A stretch of DNA of 38,092 bases from a virus. Both the position numbers and the translations under genes were made by a program. The stretch covers positions 1-38,092 of the IMG/VR virus record IMGVR_UViG_3300005264_001020; one strand, written 5' to 3'. This document shows, piece by piece, positions 24,783-31,809 of this stretch (its first letter is position 1; each line of letters begins with the position of its first letter). The notes under the pieces were generated by a model that was given only the letters and a program-made list of their open reading frames with translations, had not been told where the DNA came from and did not search any database.

Positions 24783-24921
24783 AGTATTTCTGATAGCACA
24801 GTTAGAAGATTTCACTATATTTAAGTTGCCCTCTTTCAAGTAGCAGATCTTAAAGCTTCCTCATCCCAAACGTTCAAATTATAGATTAATATAATTTGCA
24901 TTATTTAATTTTTATGTTTCT
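24732..24921 (-). ncRNA. candidate ~190-nt non-coding RNA
   Basis: A near-consensus promoter at 24928-24956 and a strong terminator at 24732-24782 bound this region, and no convincing gene lies between. Near the 5' end is a perfect 9-bp hairpin (CAAATTATA / TATAATTTG, 24875-24898). The middle has a GC-richer stretch (around 24790-24870). The only frames are 21 codons from an ATG at 24900 and shorter ones, all without a ribosome site. I do not recognise an RNA family. It could be a regulatory RNA of the lysogen or a leader. Inferred from signals; not shown to be transcribed. Confidence 0.6.
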
Positions 24922-24927
24922 AAATCG

Positions 24928-24956
24928 AGTATATTCTATTTTTTATATTTTGTCAA
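24928..24956 (-). promoter_or_regulatory. strong sigma70-type promoter
   Basis: TTGACA (24951-24956), 17-bp spacer, TATACT (24928-24933) on the minus strand, one base from consensus in total. The start point would be near 24921. It is the best promoter match in the window and transcribes towards the 24.74 kb terminator. Confidence 0.8.
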
Positions 24957-24965
24957 TATAACTTT

Positions 24966-25079
24966 TTAGATGTTTTTATTTTCAATAGTAATAGTTATTT
25001 CCCCATAAAGTTTATTTTCCATCTTTTTTTCTACCACACTCATTATCTTTTTTAATTTATCTTTTTCATTATTTTTCAT
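24966..25079 (-). CDS. 37-residue small protein, DUF2292/YezD-like
   Basis: ATG 25079 has AGGGGG seven bases upstream. The product has a lysine-rich helix and then YGEITITIENKNI, which resembles the YGxxxxxIxxGxI end of DUF2292/YezD proteins (usually 50-60 residues). Function of that family is unknown. It stands alone between two terminators and upstream of the small RNA promoter. Confidence 0.5.
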   Translation of the reverse strand: MKNNEKDKLKKIMSVVEKKMENKLYGEITITIENKNI

Positions 25080-25163
25080 AATTGCCCCCTAAAATAAAAT
25101 AACTTTTTTCTTTGGTCTTATTTAAAGGATAGCATAAATAAAAATTCCTGTTAAGTATAAAAT

Positions 25164-25193
25164 AAAAAAAGAGCCAAAATTATCTTTTGGCCC
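25164..25193 (-). terminator. terminator of the accessory/defence operon
   Basis: A 9-bp stem (GAGCCAAAA / TTTTGGCCC, one G-T pair), a 5-base loop and seven T on the minus strand, 10 bp after the stop of the D12 methyltransferase gene. A textbook rho-independent terminator. Confidence 0.9.
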
Positions 25194-25203
25194 TTAGCAT
25201 TTA

Positions 25204-26052
25204 CTAATTATTTATTTTTTCAAATTTTTTATTCTTCAAATTATCACTAAAAATAACAACTTCTTTTGCTCTTGTTTTTATAGCTGCACTATATGTAATT
25301 CCATATTCCTCTAGATGAAATTTTTTATAAATTTCTTTTATTTCATTTACATTATCATAGGTGATTATCCAGTTATAATTTTTTAATTTTCCTATAGTTT
25401 TAGCTACTTTTTCATGATCATCATGTAAATAATGATTTTCATATAATCCAGGACCTTTTTTATAATATGGTGGATCGAAAAAAGTAAATGTATTTCCTTT
25501 TTTAGGGATAATAATTTTTTTTATAAAAACAATAGCATCTACATTATGAATTTCAATAAATTTTTTATATTCTGCTATTTTTTTTATTCTTTTTATAAGA
25601 CCTTCTTTATTAAACCTACAATCAATAAGGTAATTACCATTTTGTTCTTTCCCACCTATAGGTCCACCTTTTAAAATACCAGATCGATTAGTTCTATTTA
25701 AAAAAAATGTGGAAAATCCCAATGTTAATAATTGAATATTTTCGTTTGATTGTATTTTTTTTTGTTTTTCCCATTCTTTTAAATTTATAGGTGTATTTCT
25801 TATTAATTCACAAAATTCATCTGTATAATTTAATATAGAATACCAAAAAGCATATACCGCTATATCGTAATCATTTAGTATAATTTTTGATACATCACCT
25901 TTTAAAAGAAGTTTTAATGCTAATCCTGCTCCTCCAGCATATGGTTCAATATAAGTAGGTTTTTTTATAGCATTTTCTTTAAATAAAGATATTAAATTGT
26001 CATATACTTTAGTTTTTCCTCCTGGATACCTCAATGGAGATGCAAATGCCAT
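25204..26052 (-). CDS. D12-class adenine-N6 DNA methyltransferase (Dam-like)
   Basis: This 282-residue enzyme transfers methyl groups to adenine N6. It shows all family motifs in order: PLRYPGGKTK (residues 6-15), the SAM-binding IEPYAGGAG (35-43), LLTLGFSTFFLNRTNRSG (108-125) and the catalytic DPPY (193-196). Length fits Dam-like enzymes. It is the last gene of a four-frame operon with ParB-like and AAA-TOPRIM proteins, 13 bp after the latter. This suggests a restriction- or defence-like unit in which methylation marks self or sets the system's state. Recognition site is unknown. Confidence 0.9.
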   Translation of the reverse strand: MAFASPLRYPGGKTKVYDNLISLFKENAIKKPTYIEPYAGGAGLALKLLLKGDVSKIILNDYDIAVYAFWYSILNYTDEFCELIRNTPINLKEWEKQKKIQSNENIQLLTLGFSTFFLNRTNRSGILKGGPIGGKEQNGNYLIDCRFNKEGLIKRIKKIAEYKKFIEIHNVDAIVFIKKIIIPKKGNTFTFFDPPYYKKGPGLYENHYLHDDHEKVAKTIGKLKNYNWIITYDNVNEIKEIYKKFHLEEYGITYSAAIKTRAKEVVIFSDNLKNKKFEKINN

Positions 26053-26065
26053 AATATTTAACCTC

Positions 26066-27682
26066 CTATTTTTTTAAAATTTCTTTTAATGAATAATTTA
26101 AAGATGTAGTTTTATTTTCATATATATTTTTAAATACATTTACGAATTTTATTATATCACCTTTATTATCTTTTGGCCAATGCTTTAAAAAGAGTTTAAA
26201 ATAATGTTCTCCTTCTTTTCCTTTTTTAAAAGCGTTTTTACAAGAATCATTCTTTTCCAAGTTTATATTTAATTCATTAAAAATTTTATGCATGAATAAT
26301 TCTTTAGTTAACCCTTCTCCTGTCTTCGCCCAAATAGAATTTTCATTGTCTTTGTTATTCAAATAATTTAAAATTTCTTTTTCCAATGCTCCTTCTAAAC
26401 AAATTTTCATTGCATTATCTTTTTTTAATGCGTCTTTTTTTCTTACATCACCATCATAAATTATAATTGAATTTTTAAATTCTTCTAAATTACTATTAAG
26501 ATAATCTAATTGTTGGTAACTGAAATCTACATTTACAAAATCAATTTTTGAAATAGATATTTTATTTGTCTTTAAAATTTCTTTCATAAATTTTATGACC
26601 ATACCATCTTCTGTATATATTTTTATTTTTTTCTTTGTTAGAGATAAATCAATTTTAGCAGTAATATCAGCTTTAACTTTAATAAATGAATCTACATTGT
26701 CAGCTATTATTACTTTTTTCCCACGCTTATCTAAATATACCAATTTAACTTCCGATGGATTTTTTTTAAATGTTCTCTCTAATATTTCTAATGAATGTGT
26801 AGTCATAACAATTTGCAACTTTAATTTTTTAGATTCATTTAAAAGAAGGTCAAATAATTTAATTTGTGATGCGGCAAAAAGAGTTGCGTCTATTTCGTCA
26901 ATCAATAGTAATCCACCTTTATATTCTTCTTTTAATTTTTGTTCTAATCGTTTAAACGAAAGTAATGAGATAAGTATTTTACCAATATTATCTTGTCCAG
27001 ATGAATTACTAAAAAAATCATAATAATCAGTACTTGTTCCTATTGTATCCATTTTATCTTTTGAAACTTTTTTTGTAGTTATTTCGTCAGTTTGATATAA
27101 AATATTATTATAATTTTTTTTTAACCACTTTTCTTCTTTTTCTGATAAAACTACTTCACTAGAATTAATATTGGCAGCTTCTCCTATTGGAAAAATTCGA
27201 CTTAATCCTAGATAAAGTGTGGGATAAACAAAATCTTTGTATACACCATATGTTCCAAAATTATCATCTATAAAATGATTAAATCTAATATTCTTTCCTT
27301 CATGGTTTTTGGGATTTTTAACATTACGAGGTTTTGTATTTAAATAGCATTTTGTTTTTTCAAATGATTCCGCAAAACTAAGAGTATATTTATGTTCTTT
27401 TGCTATATCGAAAGTTGGAGAAAACTTGAAAAGTTTAGAAAAATTAGTTTCAAACGGTTTCCCTAAAATGTCTAAATAATTATTTTTCTCTTCTTCAGGC
27501 AATCCTTCATCTTTCTTAGCAAAATATTTAGCACCATAGAAAGAAAATGGTTGTCCTAAAAGTCCTAAAATAGTTGATTTAGAAGTTCCGTTTTTTCCTG
27601 CAATAACTGTTAAATTTTTCCCTAAATTTATTTCTGTATTTTCAAACCCCCTTAATTTTATTATATTCATTTTTTCAATCAT
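26066..27682 (-). CDS. AAA ATPase with C-terminal TOPRIM-like domain (OLD / fused PARIS-like)
   Basis: This 538-residue protein has an SMC-like ABC ATPase in residues 1-345: Walker A GKNGTSKST (29-37), signature SSGQDN (227-232), Walker B LLLIDEID (258-265) and the H-switch TTHS (His296). Residues ~350-530 start with IYTEDGMVIKFMKEIL (Glu358) and contain IIIYDGD (Asp410, Asp412), the acidic pattern of TOPRIM nucleases. The plan matches OLD-family defence nucleases and PARIS systems with AriA and AriB in one chain. It overlaps the upstream small frame by one base and is followed by a D12 methyltransferase, so an antiphage role is likely. Confidence 0.75.
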   Translation of the reverse strand: MIEKMNIIKLRGFENTEINLGKNLTVIAGKNGTSKSTILGLLGQPFSFYGAKYFAKKDEGLPEEEKNNYLDILGKPFETNFSKLFKFSPTFDIAKEHKYTLSFAESFEKTKCYLNTKPRNVKNPKNHEGKNIRFNHFIDDNFGTYGVYKDFVYPTLYLGLSRIFPIGEAANINSSEVVLSEKEEKWLKKNYNNILYQTDEITTKKVSKDKMDTIGTSTDYYDFFSNSSGQDNIGKILISLLSFKRLEQKLKEEYKGGLLLIDEIDATLFAASQIKLFDLLLNESKKLKLQIVMTTHSLEILERTFKKNPSEVKLVYLDKRGKKVIIADNVDSFIKVKADITAKIDLSLTKKKIKIYTEDGMVIKFMKEILKTNKISISKIDFVNVDFSYQQLDYLNSNLEEFKNSIIIYDGDVRKKDALKKDNAMKICLEGALEKEILNYLNNKDNENSIWAKTGEGLTKELFMHKIFNELNINLEKNDSCKNAFKKGKEGEHYFKLFLKHWPKDNKGDIIKFVNVFKNIYENKTTSLNYSLKEILKK

Positions 27683-27876
27683 TATTTTTTCTCCTCTACT
27701 TCATCCCAAATTTTTTCTATAAATATTTCAAAATTATCCCAGTGTGTTTTTAAATCGTTAGAAGTTGGAGAATGACTTTTATTATGAATATAATTATTTA
27801 ATGTAGTAATTGAAAAAAGGTGATCTTTTGTTGAAATTACGGTATTAATAATTTTTAGTTCTTCTCTATCCATCAT
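27682..27876 (-). CDS. 64-residue protein, possible detached C-terminal domain of ParB-like protein
   Basis: The sequence (TTLNNYIHNKSHSPTSNDLKTHWDNFE) recalls the C-terminal end of larger ParB-like or HEPN-type proteins, where YxHNxxxxPxxxxLKxxWDN is conserved. Its start (ATGATG at 27876) overlaps the ParB-like frame and has no ribosome site, only a run of nine A. One base fewer in that run would join it in frame to the ParB-like protein. So it may be made as a fusion by slippage, translated by coupling, or be the relic of an internal deletion. The last base overlaps the ATPase start. Confidence 0.5.
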   Translation of the reverse strand: MMDREELKIINTVISTKDHLFSITTLNNYIHNKSHSPTSNDLKTHWDNFEIFIEKIWDEVEEKK

Positions 27877-28963
27877 TTTTTTTTATATCTATTGTTTTTA
27901 ATTCTGTAAAAATGTTGTTTATTCGTTGTGGTTTTATTTTTAATCTGAAAGGTACAGGTATTAAAAACTTTCTTGTTGTTGTTGTTGGATATGAATTAGG
28001 TTTTTTATAAAGAGGTTTTAAATTATTCTCCCTCATGTGTATTATTTTAGTTAAATCATTTGACTCTACGCCCTTTTTTTCATCTGCATTTAAAATGATT
28101 TGGTTATTTCTAACCAAAGGTCTTTGAGTTGATTGTCTACTTTCTTCACTACTTCCCTTTTCTTTAATTCTGCTACTTATTTTTGAAATATAATCAACCC
28201 TTTTTTCTTTTGTATAAATATCTCCGACCTTAATTTTTTTATCCATTAAATCTTTTCCAATTTCTTCAAGATATTCTATTGTCTTTTCAATTTTTTTATC
28301 TTCTCTTAAAAAAAGATCATTCTTTTTAAAATTAATACCTATAACTTCTCTAATATTCGGATCTGATAATAGTCTATTTAAATTTGTTAAAGGGATATTC
28401 CCTAATTTGTTTTTATAACTGTCATTAAAATTTCCATATTTTTCAAGTAATTTTAAAACATTAATTTCTTTTGATGTTTCATTTTTATATCTCCCTTGAA
28501 ATAACTGTTGCTGTTGTGTTGTCCAAGAAACAATACCTTTTCCTTTATTTTCTCCTGTATGTTTTAAATCTATCCAATATAAAGCATCTTTTTCATTTTC
28601 AAAATTAATACATTCTATTTTGTCTATTGGATTTTTCATGAATTTTTTATGAAGACGAGTAAATCTTTTGAATAAATTTACATCTATATTTTCTATAAGT
28701 TTAGGATTTCTCAAGAGTTTCAAAGATGTGACTCTTCTATTTCCTTCTAGAACTATATATTTTCCATTTTTCTTTGTTGTTATAATATTTTCAGAGGGAT
28801 TTAATCCTCTTTCTAATATATCCAAAGCTAAAGGGTATATTTTATCTTTTTGATTTTTTAACATTGATTTTAAAGATTCAATTTCACTTTGGCTTTCTTC
28901 TAACCTTGGATTTCTAAAATCTAAACCTATTTTATCTAGATCTAGCAGTATTTTATTTTTCAT
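27866..28963 (-). CDS. ParB/Srx-domain protein (DNA-binding or nuclease-like), defence operon
   Basis: This 365-residue protein has an N-terminal ParB/Srx-like domain (residues 1-110) with KYIVLEGNRRVTSLKLL (69-85), whose EGNRR is the family's nucleotide-binding box. A helical middle follows (ENKGKGIVSWTTQQQQLFQ, residues ~137-155), then a basic region and an end with FRLKIKPQRINNIFTELK. ATG 28963 has GAGGAG seven bases upstream. It opens an operon with an AAA-TOPRIM protein and a D12 methyltransferase. ParB-like proteins with CTP- or ATP-binding folds recur in defence loci; the function here is inferred. No ParA neighbours it. Confidence 0.7.
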   Translation of the reverse strand: MKNKILLDLDKIGLDFRNPRLEESQSEIESLKSMLKNQKDKIYPLALDILERGLNPSENIITTKKNGKYIVLEGNRRVTSLKLLRNPKLIENIDVNLFKRFTRLHKKFMKNPIDKIECINFENEKDALYWIDLKHTGENKGKGIVSWTTQQQQLFQGRYKNETSKEINVLKLLEKYGNFNDSYKNKLGNIPLTNLNRLLSDPNIREVIGINFKKNDLFLREDKKIEKTIEYLEEIGKDLMDKKIKVGDIYTKEKRVDYISKISSRIKEKGSSEESRQSTQRPLVRNNQIILNADEKKGVESNDLTKIIHMRENNLKPLYKKPNSYPTTTTRKFLIPVPFRLKIKPQRINNIFTELKTIDIKKNDG

Positions 28964-29037
28964 TAATTTCTCCTCTTTTATAATATTATCGGATTTTAAA
29001 AAAAATTCATTTAATAGCTCTAGTATTGTCTCTATCT

Positions 29038-30126
29038 TTATTTTATAATTAATGGAATAGTATAATTAAAATTCCTTGAAAACTCTTCACAGACAATAGA
29101 AACTTTTATTTCAAATTTTCCTTTTTTCAATGGAACTACAAAAACAGGATCTTTGAAAGGAAAAGTAGATACTCTTGTATGCATCAGTTCTTGAAGTCTT
29201 ATTGTAATAGTATTATTTTCTCTTACTATGAAATTTATATCTTTTATTCTTAAAGAATTATTAGTTTTGATGAGATCACGAGCTTCAACTTTTTTTAAAG
29301 TGTTTAGCTTTGATTCTCTAATTATTATTGCTTCTTCAGGAAAGGTAACATCTACAATTATATTATTTGCTTTAGTTGTTCCTATATTAGCAATGTTAAA
29401 CTCTAAATTATAACGATTATTTAGAATCATATTATATACATCTTTTGAAAGTGATTCTTCTTTTATTTTTTTACATTCAATTTCTAAACTTTTTTTATTA
29501 TTTATTTTAAGAGACATTTCAGGAGCTCTTTTCTCTTCTAAAGTTTTCTCTAATTTCTTTTTTAATTCTCTATTTTCTTTAGTTAATAATGCCATTTCAT
29601 TAGCTATTTCAGGATTTATTGCTTGATCTCCTCTAACCCATCCTATCCTTGGATTAGTAGCAAAAGATTTATAGAGTGCCATTAATATTTTACTCTCAAG
29701 ATCTTCTTCTGTTTTCCAAAAATCACACATTTTATTATCCATTGCTTTTTGTCTAAACGTTTCTAGTTTTATTTTAAAATCAGGATCTGGTTCTCTCTCA
29801 TTTTCCTTTGTAGCTACATCGTTGTCCCTTATAAAACTTAGTACTGGAATTTCTAATGATTTAGCATAGTTATATTCCATTTCTGTATATCCTATACCTT
29901 CTGGACTTAAACTTCCATATCTATGTCCTAAAATTAAAATATAATAATCAGTTTTATCTATTATTTTAGTTATCACTTCCCATTGACTTTCATTACCAGC
30001 ACTAAAAAGTTCCATGCCTACTGGAAAATGATATGATTTTAATATCGCATCAGATACTTTTTTTCTAGCTGGAATAAGATCTTTATACGTTGAACTAATA
30101 AAAATTTGATATTTTTTACTTTCCAC
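29038..30126 (-). CDS. DUF4062 (TIR-like) protein with coiled coil and beta-sandwich domain
   Basis: Residues 1-105 are a clear DUF4062 domain: YQIFISSTYKDLIPARKKVSD, GMELFSAGNESQWEVI, DYYILILGHRYGS, GYTEMEYNYAKSLEIPVLSF. DUF4062 is TIR-related and often forms the N-terminal part of STAND-type immune proteins. Residues ~180-200 are a charged coiled coil. The rest (205-362) looks like an Ig-type beta-sandwich (EFNIANIGTTKANNIIVDVTFP). There is no NTPase, so this would be a short sensor/effector. The start is GTG 30126 after AGGGGGAG. I infer defence or stress sensing. Confidence 0.75.
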   Translation of the reverse strand: MESKKYQIFISSTYKDLIPARKKVSDAILKSYHFPVGMELFSAGNESQWEVITKIIDKTDYYILILGHRYGSLSPEGIGYTEMEYNYAKSLEIPVLSFIRDNDVATKENEREPDPDFKIKLETFRQKAMDNKMCDFWKTEEDLESKILMALYKSFATNPRIGWVRGDQAINPEIANEMALLTKENRELKKKLEKTLEEKRAPEMSLKINNKKSLEIECKKIKEESLSKDVYNMILNNRYNLEFNIANIGTTKANNIIVDVTFPEEAIIIRESKLNTLKKVEARDLIKTNNSLRIKDINFIVRENNTITIRLQELMHTRVSTFPFKDPVFVVPLKKGKFEIKVSIVCEEFSRNFNYTIPLIIK

Positions 30127-30158
30127 TTTCTCTCCCCCTAATAATTAACATTCATAAC

Positions 30159-30182
30159 TTGGCAACTTCTAAAAGTTACCAA
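30159..30182. repeat. inverted repeat upstream of DUF4062 gene
   Basis: TTGGCAACTT / AAGTTACCAA with one mismatch and a 4-base loop, lying between the secreted-protein gene and the DUF4062 gene. No T tract follows, so it is more likely an operator or RNA-stability element than a terminator. Confidence 0.4.
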
Positions 30183-30196
30183 CCAATTAATCTTAA

Positions 30197-30544
30197 TTAA
30201 TATCTCCTACAAGCCTCATACCCCAGAGCTTCTGCTTCTTTCAGAGGATAACTCCCTCCTACGGATTTCAGATATGAACATCCTTTTCGGTGATATTTCT
30301 TACCACTTTTAGTTACATATACGACATTTTCTATTTTCTGATTAGATATATTGTTAGTTTTTGTCTTTACTTTTGTTTCTGTTATGGTACTATCTTCCAA
30401 AGGAACTGTACCGCCTTCAGAATTAAATTTTTGAACTCTTTCCATTGTAATCCCTGTATCTGTTGGATTAGAATATATTACTTTTAGATTTAATTTCCCA
30501 AAAATGGAAACTGATAGCAGTAAAAATATAATTATTTTTTTCAT
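30197..30544 (-). CDS. small secreted protein with C-terminal Cys/His motif
   Basis: This 115-residue protein starts with a signal peptide (MKKIIIFLLLSVSIFGK). A variable middle follows, then the module VYVTKSGKKYHRKGCSYLK...YPLKEAEALGYEACRRY. This C-terminal motif (YHRxxCxxLK, then EAxxxGYxxC) is common at the ends of secreted nucleases and other exported phage or host proteins and probably binds a metal. Usual versions end CxxC; here the last Cys is replaced (CRRY). ATG 30544 is preferred because GAG lies at good spacing; ATG 30550 is possible. It acts outside the membrane; exact role unknown. Confidence 0.65.
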   Translation of the reverse strand: MKKIIIFLLLSVSIFGKLNLKVIYSNPTDTGITMERVQKFNSEGGTVPLEDSTITETKVKTKTNNISNQKIENVVYVTKSGKKYHRKGCSYLKSVGGSYPLKEAEALGYEACRRY

Positions 30545-30578
30545 AATCATCTCTTTTTAAGTACAATAATTGTTCCTA

Positions 30579-31541
30579 TTAAAATTTTAGCCAAGGTTTA
30601 GAGTATCTATATTGCCCATTACTATTTTTAGATTTTATAACTGCATAATGAATGTCAATATTGTCATCTTTGGTTATCGATTTAAAAAATTCTTTTATAT
30701 AATCATTATTTTGATTTTTTGAAATCAATTTTAAAAGTTCTTCTCCTATTTTTGTAAAACCTAAAATAGGAATTTGATATTGATCAGTATTTATTTTTTT
30801 TACTTTTCTAATCAGGAATTTGTTATATATAAAATAGTTTATTGTATTTTTATTTTTTTTTGGAAAGGTAAACACAACATCAGATTTAGATGATAATAAC
30901 CCTGTATCTATTAATGTAATTTGATCACTAATAAATACACCATATTTTTTTAGGAGATTTGTTTGATTAGGTAAAAAAGGGATTTTTTCGTATGTTATCA
31001 TAAGATTAGCAACTTTAGTAAATATTTGAGCTTCTTTTTTAGTTAGATTTCTTAATACTTCTAAAGTTTTTAATGAATATTGTCCTGATTCTTCTACTTC
31101 ATCAGATAATATTTTTGCCCATAAATTCTGAGCTTCTTCATTTGTTATTTTTTTTGCATAATCAAAATATCTATCTATCCATTCATCTTCTAATTCTCTA
31201 GCCGAAACTTTTTCTTTCCCCTCTAAATTTTTTGTAGCTTTAACTACAATATTTTCTAGGTTCTGCTGTTCTTTTTCTGCTTGATATTTCATTCTTAATT
31301 CACTTCTCTCTCCTACAGTTGTTTCTATAATTGCTCCAGGAATTATTTCTTTTAGTCCATTTGAAGCATTAGATATAGCTTTAGTATTTGCTTCTGTTAT
31401 TTTTTCTAACCTATATGACTCTGCATCTGCCATTTTTTTTAAATGCCGCGGTTCATATACTATTCCAATTCCTTTTGATGTAACTTTTATCAATTTAATT
31501 AATGGCTCTTTAAATCCAAATAAATCTGTCATTTCCACCAC
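30579..31541 (-). CDS. DUF2806 domain protein
   Basis: This 320-residue protein matches DUF2806: an N-terminal GFKEPLIKLIKVTSKGIGIVYEPRHLKKMADAE, a long charged helix, and then WIDRYFDYAKKITNEEAQNLWAKILSDEVEESGQYSLKTLEVLRNL (about residues 126-171), the family core. The function of DUF2806 is not established. The start is GTG 31541, seven bases after AGGAGG; ATG 31532 is an alternative. In this cassette it follows the small membrane protein by 11 bp, so they form one transcript. Confidence 0.75.
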   Translation of the reverse strand: MVEMTDLFGFKEPLIKLIKVTSKGIGIVYEPRHLKKMADAESYRLEKITEANTKAISNASNGLKEIIPGAIIETTVGERSELRMKYQAEKEQQNLENIVVKATKNLEGKEKVSARELEDEWIDRYFDYAKKITNEEAQNLWAKILSDEVEESGQYSLKTLEVLRNLTKKEAQIFTKVANLMITYEKIPFLPNQTNLLKKYGVFISDQITLIDTGLLSSKSDVVFTFPKKNKNTINYFIYNKFLIRKVKKINTDQYQIPILGFTKIGEELLKLISKNQNNDYIKEFFKSITKDDNIDIHYAVIKSKNSNGQYRYSKPWLKF

Positions 31542-31552
31542 TTAACTCCCTC

Positions 31553-31780
31553 CTACCCAAAATAAGCCTTAATTACTCTACTCCCTTTTCCTAGTATTTC
31601 TATCAACTCATCCATAAATTCACCCATCATTTTAAACATAAAATTAGGTGAATAATAAGTTAAGATCATAGTTACAATAAATGTAATTAGAGTGTCTAAT
31701 AACTCTATCTCTTCATAAATAAAATAATATAAAGCTATTCTAATTATCCAATAAAAAATATTAGTAAAATTTTTTTTCAT
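31553..31780 (-). CDS. small membrane protein, two transmembrane segments
   Basis: This 75-residue protein has two hydrophobic stretches (residues ~7-22, IFYWIIRIALYYFIY, and ~27-42, LLDTLITFIVTMILTYY), then an amphipathic C-terminal part (MGEFMDELIEILGKGSRVIKAY). Not recognised. Together with the next gene (DUF2806) it could form a membrane-linked pair, for example in superinfection exclusion, but that is a guess from context. Confidence 0.55.
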   Translation of the reverse strand: MKKNFTNIFYWIIRIALYYFIYEEIELLDTLITFIVTMILTYYSPNFMFKMMGEFMDELIEILGKGSRVIKAYFG

Positions 31781-31809
31781 AATTTAGACCCCTTATTACA
31801 TTTAAAATT

